A DNA stretch of 64,000 nucleotides from Candidatus Peregrinibacteria bacterium (GTDB lineage Bacteria; Patescibacteriota; Gracilibacteria; UBA1369; 2-02-FULL-48-14): NCBI GenBank assembly GCA_018658105.1, contig JABHVW010000001.1, positions 1 through 64,000 of the forward strand, given 5' to 3'. This document shows, piece after piece, positions 23,073-30,690 of the stretch. How positions within the stretch are numbered: position 1 is the stretch's first letter; each line of letters starts with the position of its first letter. A program made the translations under genes and the position numbers. The notes beneath the pieces were generated by a model. That model saw only the letters and a program-made list of their open reading frames with translations, searched no databases and had not been told where the DNA came from.

Positions 23073-24809
23073 ATGTCAGAAGAAAAAGTAAAAAAAGTTT
23101 CGAAAAAGAAAATTCTATTTGTTGATATAGATGAAGAATTGACTAGTGTTTTTGATCGCATTTCAAAACTGCCATATAAGGAGATTTATTTGGTTGTTCC
23201 TAAGCGCGCAGTGATTTTGCAGAGCGTTGTAAATCTAAAAATCCTCAAACAGAAACTTGTAGATGTTGAAAAAAATATGTCTATAATTACAAATGATACT
23301 AATGGAATGAATCTTGCCCAACAGGCAGAAATTAAAGTGTTTGACCATTGGGACTTTGATGAAAAACAAGAAGAAAAGGCTCAGGATGAAAACAGCACTT
23401 TGCTGAGGCCGGTTTCTGCGACATCTAATGAAGTGGATGAATCTTTACCTTCTAGGCTGCCGAAAAAGAAGTCTTCGATTTTTGAAGTAGTTAGAACTTT
23501 GAGGGCGAAAGACAAAGGCTTTTCTTTGAAGACATATTTGAGCGATCGCAAGAAAAATAAACTTAGCAATGAATCTTGGAAGCTTTATTTGCCAGGTGGA
23601 AGTCGGAAATTTATTACGGGATTGTTGGCTGCTAGTTTGGCCAGTTTATTCTTTGTTGCCTATGTGGTGCTGCCAGGTGCGACTTTATATATTGAGCCGG
23701 CATCTGAAGTTATTAGTAAAAGTGTGAATATTAATTTAGAAAGAGCGCCGGATGACCCGAGAACTTTGAAGAGTTATGCAATTGAAACGAGTGTTGATTT
23801 GACGATTTCGCACAGTGCGAGTGGAGTTTTGAGCGAGGGGAATAATGCGTCTGGGAATATTTCAATAATAAATACTACTGCAAATTCTTGGCCGCTAATT
23901 GCGCAAACTCGATTTCAAAATCCTGAGGGTATAGTTTATAGGCTTCAAAATGAAGCGACTGTACCTGCTGGGTCAATTGAAAATCCTGGTAAATTAGAAG
24001 CTTTTGTTGTTGCAGATTCACTCGACACAAATGGAATTGCAGTTGGAGCGAGGGGAAATATTGGGCCTTCGAGTTTTATTCTTCCAGCACTGAGAGAGTC
24101 TAGCCAAACTGAGCTTTATGCAGAAAGTTTTGAAGATATGACTGGTGGTGAGACTGCAGTTAGTGCAATTGTTTTGGAGGACGATTTGGTGGCAGCACGT
24201 GAAAAGCTAGAATTACAATTAAAAGAGAAAGCGCTTTCATCTTTGAGGAAAGAAACACTTTCAATGGGCAATCAAGAAGGTGTGAATTTGGATCTTTTAG
24301 AAGATAGCGATGTTTTGGAATATGGCACTGCGGTTGTAGATATGCCTTTTGAGCTTTTGGGCGATGAAATGGAGGAGTTTGAAATTAGCGGCACCTTGCG
24401 TCTTTCTGGAGTTGCATTCGATAATGATGCTTTGCTTGCGATATTAAAGAATGAAATTATTTCGGTTGAGACTCCGGGCAAACAGCTTATAAAAATTAAC
24501 GATGACTCAATAAGTATAAATGTTTTGGAGGTAGATAATGTGAGATTGAATTATAAATTTACGGCACAAATTCAAGGAATTGAGGAGTATGAAATTGATC
24601 CGGACCTTGAAGGAGGAAGTAGATTGAATAAAAAAATCAAAGAACATATTGCCGGAAATAATATTGATGATGCGGAAAATTTTGTTCAAAACTTACCTGA
24701 AGTAAATAGTGTGGAAATTAAAATTTGGCCTAGCTGGTCACCTACAATCCCTAGTTTGCCAGAGAACATACGCATTAAATCACTTTCAAAAGAAGAGGTA
24801 ATCGAGTAA
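23073..24809 (+). CDS. Large single-pass membrane protein paired with ftsA
   Basis: 578 residues. Residues 1-90 form an N-terminal cytosolic domain (ILFVDIDEELTSVFDRISK, IYLVVPKRAVILQSVVNLK). Residues 91-170 are a charged linker, 181-200 one transmembrane helix, and the remaining ~375 residues lie outside, beta-rich with repeated modules (VSGNISIINTTANSWPL type). CPR genomes often carry such proteins; I associate the external part with baseplate-J-like annotations, from memory and with low certainty. Inferred role: links a cytosolic (FtsA-driven) assembly to the envelope. It is followed by proS after 9 bp. Confidence 0.7.
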   Translation: MSEEKVKKVSKKKILFVDIDEELTSVFDRISKLPYKEIYLVVPKRAVILQSVVNLKILKQKLVDVEKNMSIITNDTNGMNLAQQAEIKVFDHWDFDEKQEEKAQDENSTLLRPVSATSNEVDESLPSRLPKKKSSIFEVVRTLRAKDKGFSLKTYLSDRKKNKLSNESWKLYLPGGSRKFITGLLAASLASLFFVAYVVLPGATLYIEPASEVISKSVNINLERAPDDPRTLKSYAIETSVDLTISHSASGVLSEGNNASGNISIINTTANSWPLIAQTRFQNPEGIVYRLQNEATVPAGSIENPGKLEAFVVADSLDTNGIAVGARGNIGPSSFILPALRESSQTELYAESFEDMTGGETAVSAIVLEDDLVAAREKLELQLKEKALSSLRKETLSMGNQEGVNLDLLEDSDVLEYGTAVVDMPFELLGDEMEEFEISGTLRLSGVAFDNDALLAILKNEIISVETPGKQLIKINDDSISINVLEVDNVRLNYKFTAQIQGIEEYEIDPDLEGGSRLNKKIKEHIAGNNIDDAENFVQNLPEVNSVEIKIWPSWSPTIPSLPENIRIKSLSKEEVIE

Positions 24810-24818
24810 ACTTCGCAC

Positions 24819-26249
24819 ATGTCAAAATTAACTCCTCAGTCTCAAGATTTTCCTAAGTGGTACCAAGATGTGGTGCAAATGGCTGATCTTGCAGAGCATA
24901 GTCAGGTCAAAGGATGTATGGTGATTAAACCATATGGTTATGCGATTTGGGAGAATATTCAAAAAGATTTAGATGCGCGAATAAAGGCGGCTGGCGTTCA
25001 AAATGCCTACTTCCCTCTTTTTATTCCGCAAAGTTTTCTGACGCGAGAGGCGAATCATGTTGAGGGTTTTGCACCTGAGTGTGCAACGGTTACGCATGGT
25101 GGTGGTAAAGAGTTAGCTGAGCCGCTTGTGGTTCGGCCTACTTCTGAAACAATAATTTATGATACTTATTCCAGATGGGTGCAGAGTTACCGCGACTTGC
25201 CTTTGCTTATTAATCAATGGGCAAATGTGGTTCGCTGGGAAATGAGGACGCGACCATTTTTGAGGACGACAGAATTTTTATGGCAAGAGGGGCACACTGC
25301 ACATGCGAGTAAAGAAGAGGCTGAAACCGAGGTGAAGCGTGCGCTGGATATGTATGTGGATATGGATAGAGAGCTTTTGGCTTTGCCTGTTTTAACAGGT
25401 AAGAAATCTGAAAAAGAGACTTTTGCTGGCGCTGATTATACGTGCACAACTGAGGCGCTTGCACGTGATGGCAAGGCGATTCAGGCTGGGACTTCCCACC
25501 TGCTCGGTCAAACTTTTGCAAAGGCATTTGATATTAAATTTCAGGATGAAAAAGGTGAAGTTCAACATGTATGGCAAACTTCTTGGGGAGTTTCGACTCG
25601 TATGGTTGGAACAATTATTGTCTGCCATGGTGATGAAAAAGGTCTTCGACTGCCGCCAAGAGTTGCGCCTATTCAAGTGGTTTTGGTACCGATCTTTAAA
25701 ACTGATGAAGATAAAATTCGCATAACTCAAGAGCTTGGTGATTTAGTTCAAACTTTGGAGGCACATGGTGTGCGAGTGAAGTTTGATGAGCGAGATAATT
25801 TGAGTCCTGGATGGAAATTTAATGAATGGGAAATTAAAGGTGTGCCAATTCGTATTGAAATGGGCCCTCGTGATCTTGAGAAATCTGAAGTGGTTGTTGC
25901 AAGACGCGATACGAGTGAAAAGAATTCTATGCCAATGGCTGATTTGGCTTCGGCTATTCCTGATCTTCTAGAGGAAATTCAGGCAAATATGCTTAAACAA
26001 GCTGAGGAATTTTTGAACTCTAGTATTCATGAGGCGGATTCAGTAGAAGAGATGAAGAAAATTTTGGATGAAAAAGGTGGATTTGTAAAAGCTGCATGGG
26101 CAGGTTCATCAGACGATGAAAAAATAATTCAAGACAAGACAAAAGCGACTATTCGAATTATTTCGGATGAGCCATTGAGTAAAAAAGGTACTTGCATATT
26201 AACTGGCAAGGAAACTGATCAATTGGTTTATTTTGCTAAAGCCTACTAA
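24819..26249 (+). CDS. proS: Prolyl-tRNA synthetase, archaeal/eukaryotic (ProS3) type
   Basis: Class II synthetase charging tRNA-Pro. Residues 1-130 contain PKWYQDVVQMADLAEHSQVKG and VRPTSETIIYDTY (motif 2 region), and later sections FLRTTEFLWQEGHTAH, TSWGVSTRMVGTIIVCHGD (motif 3) and the anticodon-binding domain with DERDNLSPGWKFNEWEIKG. There is no internal editing (INS) domain and the length is 476, which marks the archaeal/eukaryotic short type. TAAACT (24807-24812) overlaps the stop of the previous gene and ends 6 nt before the ATG. Confidence 0.96.
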   Translation: MSKLTPQSQDFPKWYQDVVQMADLAEHSQVKGCMVIKPYGYAIWENIQKDLDARIKAAGVQNAYFPLFIPQSFLTREANHVEGFAPECATVTHGGGKELAEPLVVRPTSETIIYDTYSRWVQSYRDLPLLINQWANVVRWEMRTRPFLRTTEFLWQEGHTAHASKEEAETEVKRALDMYVDMDRELLALPVLTGKKSEKETFAGADYTCTTEALARDGKAIQAGTSHLLGQTFAKAFDIKFQDEKGEVQHVWQTSWGVSTRMVGTIIVCHGDEKGLRLPPRVAPIQVVLVPIFKTDEDKIRITQELGDLVQTLEAHGVRVKFDERDNLSPGWKFNEWEIKGVPIRIEMGPRDLEKSEVVVARRDTSEKNSMPMADLASAIPDLLEEIQANMLKQAEEFLNSSIHEADSVEEMKKILDEKGGFVKAAWAGSSDDEKIIQDKTKATIRIISDEPLSKKGTCILTGKETDQLVYFAKAY

Positions 26250-26253
26250 AGAC

Positions 26254-26288
26254 CACGAAAGCAAAACCTAGCGGTTTTTCTCTCGTGA
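26254..26288. terminator. proS terminator carrying repeat copy 1
   Basis: AAAACC-TAGC-GGTTTT stem (26263-26278) followed by TCTCTC, inside a wider CACGA ... TCGTG pairing. The 25-bp unit cacgaaagcaaaacctagcg+gtttt (26254-26278) is repeated at 26424-26448. Confidence 0.75.
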
Positions 26289-26339
26289 GCTCTCTTTTCC
26301 CTATATTGTTATTTCGCCATAAAATCTTCGCTTAGACTC

Positions 26340-26384
26340 GGGATTTTTTACCGTCGGGGCCCACAAGACCCACCGAAAAATCCC
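26340..26384. other. Two-tier GC/AT hairpin between direct repeats
   Basis: GGGATTTTT (26340-26348) pairs with AAAAATCCC (26376-26384), enclosing GGGCC-CACAA-GACCC. It sits in a 205-bp spacer between proS and the next gene, flanked by the two 25-bp repeats. No ORF is present. It may be part of an RNA or a small non-coding element. Confidence 0.55.
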
Positions 26385-26423
26385 TACGTGGGCTCAGATA
26401 TTATGACTCATGTTTTTATATTA

Positions 26424-26448
26424 CACGAAAGCAAAACCTAGCGGTTTT
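26424..26448. repeat. 25-bp direct repeat copy 2 with palindromic core
   Basis: Identical to 26254-26278, including AAAACC-TAGC-GGTTTT. It lies 7 bp past the stop of the Pro-rich gene on the minus strand and could end that transcript. Confidence 0.8.
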
Positions 26449-26454
26449 CTATCT

Positions 26455-27183
26455 TTACAAGCCTAGTTGTTTTCGAATTGCTTCTGCATCTTCTTCGTCT
26501 TTTTTTCCGCTAACTTCAGATTTGTACATTAGCTCAATATCTTTCCAATCTGCTGCATGTTCTGCTTCAAGCTTTTCGAGTTGAGCACCATGTTTAGGTG
26601 AAAGCTCAATAAATTTAGCTCTTTCTTCGTCGAAAATTCGAATTAATTCATCTACCTGTTCTTGACGAAGCTTAGGGATTGAATCAACGATCTTTTTCTT
26701 TTCGTCTTTTGTAAGTGAAATTGAGCCAGCAAGAAGATTGATGAATTTTGCCTCATCAAAGTTTAATTGATGAGCTGGGCAAACAACAGTTGTTGTAAAA
26801 GTTTTCATTTTTGAACCAAACAGATAGTTAGGATCAATAGGTTTTTTAGCTTTTGCCCCACCTGCTGGCGGTGTGATCCCTGCAAGAGGCCCACCTACTG
26901 GTGGCGCCGGAGGCGCAGGCATTGGTGCTGGCGCTGGAATAGGTGCAGGTACTGGTGCAGGCGCCGGAGGCGCTGGTGTAGGCACGGGTGCAGGTGGCAC
27001 CGGCTGAGTTCCAGTTGGATTCTGATAAATAGGTTGAACAGGAGGTGTAGGCTGCACAGGTTGTGCAGGTTGTGTACCGCCTGGCTGTGTTCCATCTTGA
27101 CCTTGGCCACCTTGGCTCCCGCCTTGGTCACCAAAAGAGAAACCAGCTGTGTAATTTCCTGAACCTTGATTATCGTCTGTCAT
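26455..27183 (-). CDS. Pro-rich protein with a C-terminal helical domain
   Basis: About 242 residues. Residues 1-110 are Gly/Gln- then Pro/Ala-rich repeats (PAPVPAP type), a disordered linker or stalk. Residues 115-150 are a short folded segment. Residues 156-217 form a helical domain that aligns without gaps to residues 47-108 of the protein at 43302-43748. Shared residues include P170, Q176-V177, E186-E187, E193-L194, L202, L205, H209 and W213. No signal peptide, so cytosolic. Start is ATG 27183, not the GTG at 27189. The promoter is a perfect consensus. Function unknown. Confidence 0.7.
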   Translation of the reverse strand: MTDDNQGSGNYTAGFSFGDQGGSQGGQGQDGTQPGGTQPAQPVQPTPPVQPIYQNPTGTQPVPPAPVPTPAPPAPAPVPAPIPAPAPMPAPPAPPVGGPLAGITPPAGGAKAKKPIDPNYLFGSKMKTFTTTVVCPAHQLNFDEAKFINLLAGSISLTKDEKKKIVDSIPKLRQEQVDELIRIFDEERAKFIELSPKHGAQLEKLEAEHAADWKDIELMYKSEVSGKKDEEDAEAIRKQLGL

Positions 27184-27248
27184 ATTCACAATATTATTAT
27201 GTTTGGAGTGTATTTTAACCTGATACTTTTATCAAGTCTACTAGGGTT

Positions 27249-27277
27249 ATTATACCCTTTTTTAGGTCAAATGTCAA
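27249..27277 (-). promoter_or_regulatory. Perfect consensus promoter of the Pro-rich gene
   Basis: Minus strand TTGACA (27277-27272), 17-bp spacer, TATAAT (27254-27249). The leader is ~59 nt, unusually long for this window. Confidence 0.92.
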
Positions 27278-27302
27278 TATTTCATAGGTGATGAAATAAA
27301 GG

Positions 27303-27407
27303 GAATAAAAAAGAGGGCCCCCTCCACGCCACATAAGAGCCCTCTAACAACCGTAAGTGTACTAAGTTTTTGTTTTCCCTTTGTTTGACATGAAGCCAAA
27401 AAAGGTT
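27303..27407 (-). ncRNA. Candidate small RNA, ~105 nt
   Basis: Promoter TAGACA-17-TATAGT (27439-27411) predicts a start near 27405. The 5' part folds into an 11-bp hairpin (CCTTTTTTGGC - TTCAT - GTCAAA, bulged C, AAAGG), then an A-rich single-stranded region. It ends in AGAGGGC ... GCCCTCT (27345-27312) followed by TTTTTTATT, an intrinsic terminator. No ORF is present. It is not recognisable as SRP RNA, 6S, tmRNA or RNase P RNA. It fills the 307-bp gap between two divergent genes. Confidence 0.6.
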
Positions 27408-27410
27408 CTC

Positions 27411-27439
27411 ACTATACCTCGATAAAGCAATCTTGTCTA
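27411..27439 (-). promoter_or_regulatory. Promoter of the candidate small RNA
   Basis: Minus strand TAGACA (27439-27434), 17-bp spacer, TATAGT (27416-27411). Confidence 0.7.
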
Positions 27440-27490
27440 GTCTTTTTTATGCTCTGAGTGTATTATCAGGTTAGAATTTCACTAAAAATC

Positions 27491-28669
27491 ATGAAAAAAC
27501 GTCCTGGAATCCTTGAAATGTTGCCTATCTTTTTTGCGCTAACTGCTGCGCTTTTCTTCGCTTTTGCAGAAAATCCGGGTGCCGAAAAGCACTTTTCTGC
27601 TGATTCTTTGCAGTTGATTCGTAGCCTAAATTTTGAACATCAAATGGTGCTTAGTGATCTTTCTGAAGATTCTGACTCTGAAATCCTTGCTGAGCTTTGG
27701 AAAGCGGATGCCTTGATTTCGCCTGAAGACCTGAATAATCAAAATAAAGGTTTAATTGCTAGCTTGGGCGAAGGTTATCTATTAATTCAACCTGTGAATA
27801 GAATTTCTGATACTGAGCTTAATAATATTGCGGATAAATACAGTAAAGTTGTTCCTGAATTTAGACATCTCGAGCTTGATCAAACTGTGGTGCAACTTTC
27901 TGGAGAACCCGTTTATAAATGGACTTTGAATCCTGAAGTGGATCTAACAGAAGAGAAAGATAAAATTGTGACTGTGGCAGTGATGGATAGTGGAGTTGAT
28001 GTGAGCCATCAAATTTTTGAAAATCATGAGATGCTAGATGGATATAATGCTTTGGATCCAAGTAAAACTGCATATGATGATGTGAGCCATGGTACGCATG
28101 TTGCTGGAATTGTTGCTGCGAACTCTAGCGGGTTAGAGATTGTGCCCTTAAAAATTGTTGATCGAAACGGCGGGCGCTTATCGAATGTGATTAAGGCCTT
28201 TGATGAGGCGATTGATATGGAGGTTGATATAATTAATACTAGTTTTGGTCTACTTTCACCATCTTTTGCACTTGAAGAGCTTGTTAATAATGCCTATGAA
28301 GATGGCATATTTATTGTTTCTGCTGCTGGCAATAATGGGAATTCACGAGGCTTTTATCCTGCTAGTTATGAACATACTATTGCGGTTGCGAGTGTTGATG
28401 GTGAAGGCAATAAAATGTCAAAATCGAATTACGGGCACTGGGTTGATATTGCTGCAAATGGCCAGTTTATTTACTCTTCCCTACCTGGAGATCAATATGG
28501 AGTGAAAAGTGGGACCTCACAGGCTGCGCCACTTGTTACTGCTCGCGTTGCTGAAATCTTGCAGGAATACGGCATGGATATTTCTGAGGATGAATTGCTT
28601 AATAAACTTCGGCAAGAAGGGACAATAATTGGTGGTGGTGAACTTTCTGGGCTGGTCATTGTTGATTAA
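27491..28669 (+). CDS. Secreted subtilisin-like serine protease (S8)
   Basis: The catalytic triad is visible: Asp in VMDSGVDVSH, His in HGTHVAGIVA, Ser in SGTSQAAPLVTA, with the oxyanion Asn in SAAGNNGNSRG. Residues 9-30 form a hydrophobic signal or anchor ending near AFAENP. Residues 30-150 resemble an I9-type propeptide region. 392 residues. Start is ATG 27491 (MKKRPGILE), since the upstream in-frame ATG at 27458 would place polar residues before the signal. A bidirectional terminator follows. Likely acts outside the cell or in the envelope. Confidence 0.93.
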   Translation: MKKRPGILEMLPIFFALTAALFFAFAENPGAEKHFSADSLQLIRSLNFEHQMVLSDLSEDSDSEILAELWKADALISPEDLNNQNKGLIASLGEGYLLIQPVNRISDTELNNIADKYSKVVPEFRHLELDQTVVQLSGEPVYKWTLNPEVDLTEEKDKIVTVAVMDSGVDVSHQIFENHEMLDGYNALDPSKTAYDDVSHGTHVAGIVAANSSGLEIVPLKIVDRNGGRLSNVIKAFDEAIDMEVDIINTSFGLLSPSFALEELVNNAYEDGIFIVSAAGNNGNSRGFYPASYEHTIAVASVDGEGNKMSKSNYGHWVDIAANGQFIYSSLPGDQYGVKSGTSQAAPLVTARVAEILQEYGMDISEDELLNKLRQEGTIIGGGELSGLVIVD

Positions 28670-28672
28670 AAA

Positions 28673-28696
28673 GACCCGACATCAGCCGGGCCTTTA
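28673..28696. terminator. Bidirectional terminator between subtilase and His-rich gene
   Basis: GACCCG - ACATCAGC - CGGGCC (28673-28692) followed by TTTATAATT on plus; on minus it is followed by TTTTTAATC. Confidence 0.82.
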
Positions 28697-28719
28697 TAAT
28701 TGATAAGTCCGTCCCCCAG

Positions 28720-29103
28720 TTAGGACTCATCCGGTCGTAATTCACTTTTGTGTTTTCTGCGTTTTCTATGATCATGTGTATGTTCACCAGATTCCACTTT
28801 TTCTTTATGTTCAGCTTTGAGCTCGGCTTTGATTTCTTCAAAGTTTAAACCCTGTGCTGTAACTAAATCGTCTAATGTGGAGCCTGATTCAATTTCTGTA
28901 CGGATTTCCTCCCTAGTCATGCCTAAAATTTCAGACATTCTCTTTCCGAAATGTTTTGCGTGCCTTGGGTGACGTTTCATTTGTCTCTCGATACGATCTT
29001 CGTCTATAGGACGAGGTTCATGAGTTTCATCAGCAGAAGCCAATGGCACTACAAGAAGTAGAAAAGCAAATGAGAACATGAGCATGGATAGTGTTTTAGT
29101 CAT
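28720..29103 (-). CDS. Exported His-rich small protein, putative ECF target
   Basis: 127 residues with a signal peptide (residues 1-24, ending PLASADE). The mature part is rich in His, Arg and Glu (RHPRHAKHFGKRM, a C-terminal EHTHDHRKRRKHK cluster) and has a repeated helical motif LGMTREEIRTEIESGSTLDDLVTAQGLN, common in small exported CPR/Firmicute proteins. The layout resembles metal-binding CpxP/ZraP-type periplasmic sensors, but this is analogy. It is divergent from the ECF sigma gene and has an ECF-like promoter. Confidence 0.75.
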   Translation of the reverse strand: MTKTLSMLMFSFAFLLLVVPLASADETHEPRPIDEDRIERQMKRHPRHAKHFGKRMSEILGMTREEIRTEIESGSTLDDLVTAQGLNFEEIKAELKAEHKEKVESGEHTHDHRKRRKHKSELRPDES

Positions 29104-29142
29104 AGCATTTTGATTAGAAGTAAAATTGCTAGCATGAGGTAA

Positions 29143-29168
29143 AACATATAAAGCACATTTTAGTTACA
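29143..29168 (-). promoter_or_regulatory. ECF-type promoter of the His-rich gene
   Basis: Minus strand TGTAAC (29168-29163), 17-nt spacer, GTTTTA (29145-29140). The same TGTAAC with a 17-nt spacer is found on the plus strand before the sigma gene. Confidence 0.5.
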
Positions 29169-29194
29169 CAAATATACTTGCCAGATTCTTTTTT

Positions 29195-29226
29195 TGTAAC
29201 ATTTTCTGCTTAAAACTGTATATAAT
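29195..29226 (+). promoter_or_regulatory. ECF-type promoter of the sigma factor gene
   Basis: TGTAAC (29195-29200), 17-nt spacer, GTATATAAT (29218-29226). The TGTAAC-N17-GTA layout resembles sigmaW-type promoters (TGAAAC-N16-CGTA), which suggests autoregulation. A TATAAT (29221-29226) may also serve the housekeeping sigma. Confidence 0.55.
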
Positions 29227-29228
29227 AG

Positions 29229-29250
29229 TGTCAGAAAAATAATTCTGACA
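29229..29250 (+). promoter_or_regulatory. 8-bp inverted repeat directly before the sigma factor start codon
   Basis: TGTCAGAA - AAATAA - TTCTGACA ends at 29250, and the ATG starts at 29251. It lies at or just after the predicted transcription start, so it could be an operator or a 5' hairpin controlling initiation. Confidence 0.7.
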
Positions 29251-29781
29251 ATGAATGACCTGATTAAGACCTTTGACAGCGCAGTAAATAAATATTCTGG
29301 GAATTTGTATAGATTAGCTTACAAATTTACAAGAAATCAAAAGGATGCTGAGGATATTGTTCAAGAAACATACCTCAAAGCTTATGAGAATTTGCTTAAA
29401 TATCCTAAAGATGAAATTAAGTGGAAGCCTTGGTTAATGAGAATTTGTATCAACTTAATTCGTAATCGTGCGAAAAAGAAATCTTCATTGAGCTTTTCTA
29501 GCTTGAAAAAAGAAGATGATGATACTGATTTCTCTGAGAGGATTAAGGACGAGAAAATGAGTGCTTTAGATAAATTAAAAGTGAAAGAGAAACAGAAGCG
29601 AGTTAATGAAGCGATGCAAAAAATTCCTGAAAAATACCAATTAATTTTGGAACTGCGTTATATGCAAGAGCTATCTTATAATGAGATATCTGATGCACTG
29701 GATTTACCTGTTGGAACTGTTAAAGTACATATAAACAGGGCGAAATCTAAATTAAAATTTTATCTACATACAAAAGAATGA
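29251..29781 (+). CDS. ECF-subfamily RNA polymerase sigma factor
   Basis: 176 residues with sigma region 2 (NLYRLAYKFTRNQKDAEDIVQETYLKAYENL) and region 4 helix-turn-helix (KIPEKYQLILELRYMQELSYNEISDALDLPVGTVKVHINRAKSKL), joined by a charged linker; no region 1 or 3. It overlaps the next gene by ATGA, so they are coupled. The usual partner, a zinc-binding anti-sigma, is not recognisable, but the two following membrane proteins are candidates. Confidence 0.94.
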   Translation: MNDLIKTFDSAVNKYSGNLYRLAYKFTRNQKDAEDIVQETYLKAYENLLKYPKDEIKWKPWLMRICINLIRNRAKKKSSLSFSSLKKEDDDTDFSERIKDEKMSALDKLKVKEKQKRVNEAMQKIPEKYQLILELRYMQELSYNEISDALDLPVGTVKVHINRAKSKLKFYLHTKE

Positions 29782-30188
29782 AGACAAAAGACCATCTAGA
29801 ATCGGCGCTAATGAACATGGAATGTGATGTTAAAATCCCTAAGAATCTTGCTGCAAGGATTTCTGAGTGTGTTGAAAAAAGAGCGCCTTACATTGAGCGG
29901 AAAGTTATACTTATGCTTGGTTTGTACGGGTCGCTTTCAATTTTGCTTACTTTTTATGCGATTACTGACTTTTCGATTTATGTGATTCAATCTGATTTTT
30001 TTGGCTTTTTACTTACTATGTTTAATGAACCTTCAATACTTTTTAGTGGCGTTGGTTTCAATGCATTCATGGAAAGACTGCCAATTTTCAGCCTTTTGAT
30101 ATTTTTACTTTCTGGTCTGTTTATGGCTAAATCCTTATCTAAACTTCTATATATTAACGCTCAAAATTCACATGAAAAAGTGGCATAA
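29778..30188 (+). CDS. Membrane protein, candidate anti-sigma factor
   Basis: 136 residues. Residues 1-40 are cytosolic and charged, with CDVKIPKNLAARISECVEKRAPYIERK, then about three transmembrane segments (residues 42-62, 70-90, 100-125). It lacks the HxxxCxxC of ZAS anti-sigmas. A short cytosolic N-terminus before membrane helices, coupled to an ECF gene, is the anti-sigma layout. Inference from context; no family recognised. Confidence 0.65.
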   Translation: MKTKDHLESALMNMECDVKIPKNLAARISECVEKRAPYIERKVILMLGLYGSLSILLTFYAITDFSIYVIQSDFFGFLLTMFNEPSILFSGVGFNAFMERLPIFSLLIFLLSGLFMAKSLSKLLYINAQNSHEKVA

Positions 30189-30690
30189 CAATCATAATTT
30201 AATTATTGCTCTTATAGTTGTATTTTCTCTAACAACTATTGGTTCAGCTTTTGTGTCTGGCATGTTAATTGGTCAGCAAAATGGAATGCAGAGGCAGGCA
30301 AGAGCTCAAGGGAAAATTGTAAATGAGTTTGTTCGAAGAGTTGGGACTGAGGTTTCTATTCCTGCAGATGTGCATTTGGCGGAACAAATTTTGAAACCGA
30401 TGAATTTAGGTCGTGGCAAACATAAATATAGTACTTTTGGAGAAGTAGAAAGTATTGAAATCCGAGATGATGGAATTTTTGTATTCGAAATTAGTGTTAG
30501 CTCTGGCTTAACTTCACTTGTGGCTGCAAACTTTGAAACAGATGTGAAAGGACGTGATGCAGTTACAGACATTGAGCCTGGTGATATTATTGTTGGAATT
30601 GGAGAGACTCATGATGAAGGTTTATTTGCAAAATACCTAAAAGTTAGCCCTAAGGAGCCAATTCATACTCAGGAATTGCTAGAACTTTAA
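30172..30690 (+). CDS. Single-pass membrane protein of the sigma operon
   Basis: 172 residues: one N-terminal transmembrane helix (residues 9-34, IIALIVVFSLTTIGSAFVSGMLIG) and an extracytoplasmic domain with alternating strands (VESIEIRDDGIFVFEIS; VTDIEPGDIIVGIGE). The latter looks like a small beta-barrel or OB-like module. It overlaps the previous gene by 17 bp, so it is part of the sigma operon and may transmit the envelope signal. Its stop interlocks with the helicase stop (TTAA). Confidence 0.65.
   Translation: MKKWHNNHNLIIALIVVFSLTTIGSAFVSGMLIGQQNGMQRQARAQGKIVNEFVRRVGTEVSIPADVHLAEQILKPMNLGRGKHKYSTFGEVESIEIRDDGIFVFEISVSSGLTSLVAANFETDVKGRDAVTDIEPGDIIVGIGETHDEGLFAKYLKVSPKEPIHTQELLEL

Noticed and set aside
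26455-27183. Pro/Ala repeats as a surface stalk with sorting signal
   Set aside because: No signal peptide, membrane helix or LPXTG motif.
27385-27418. Plus-strand TTGACA/TATACC promoter for the subtilase
   Set aside because: Spacer is 22 bp, too long; the region is better explained as the minus-strand small RNA.
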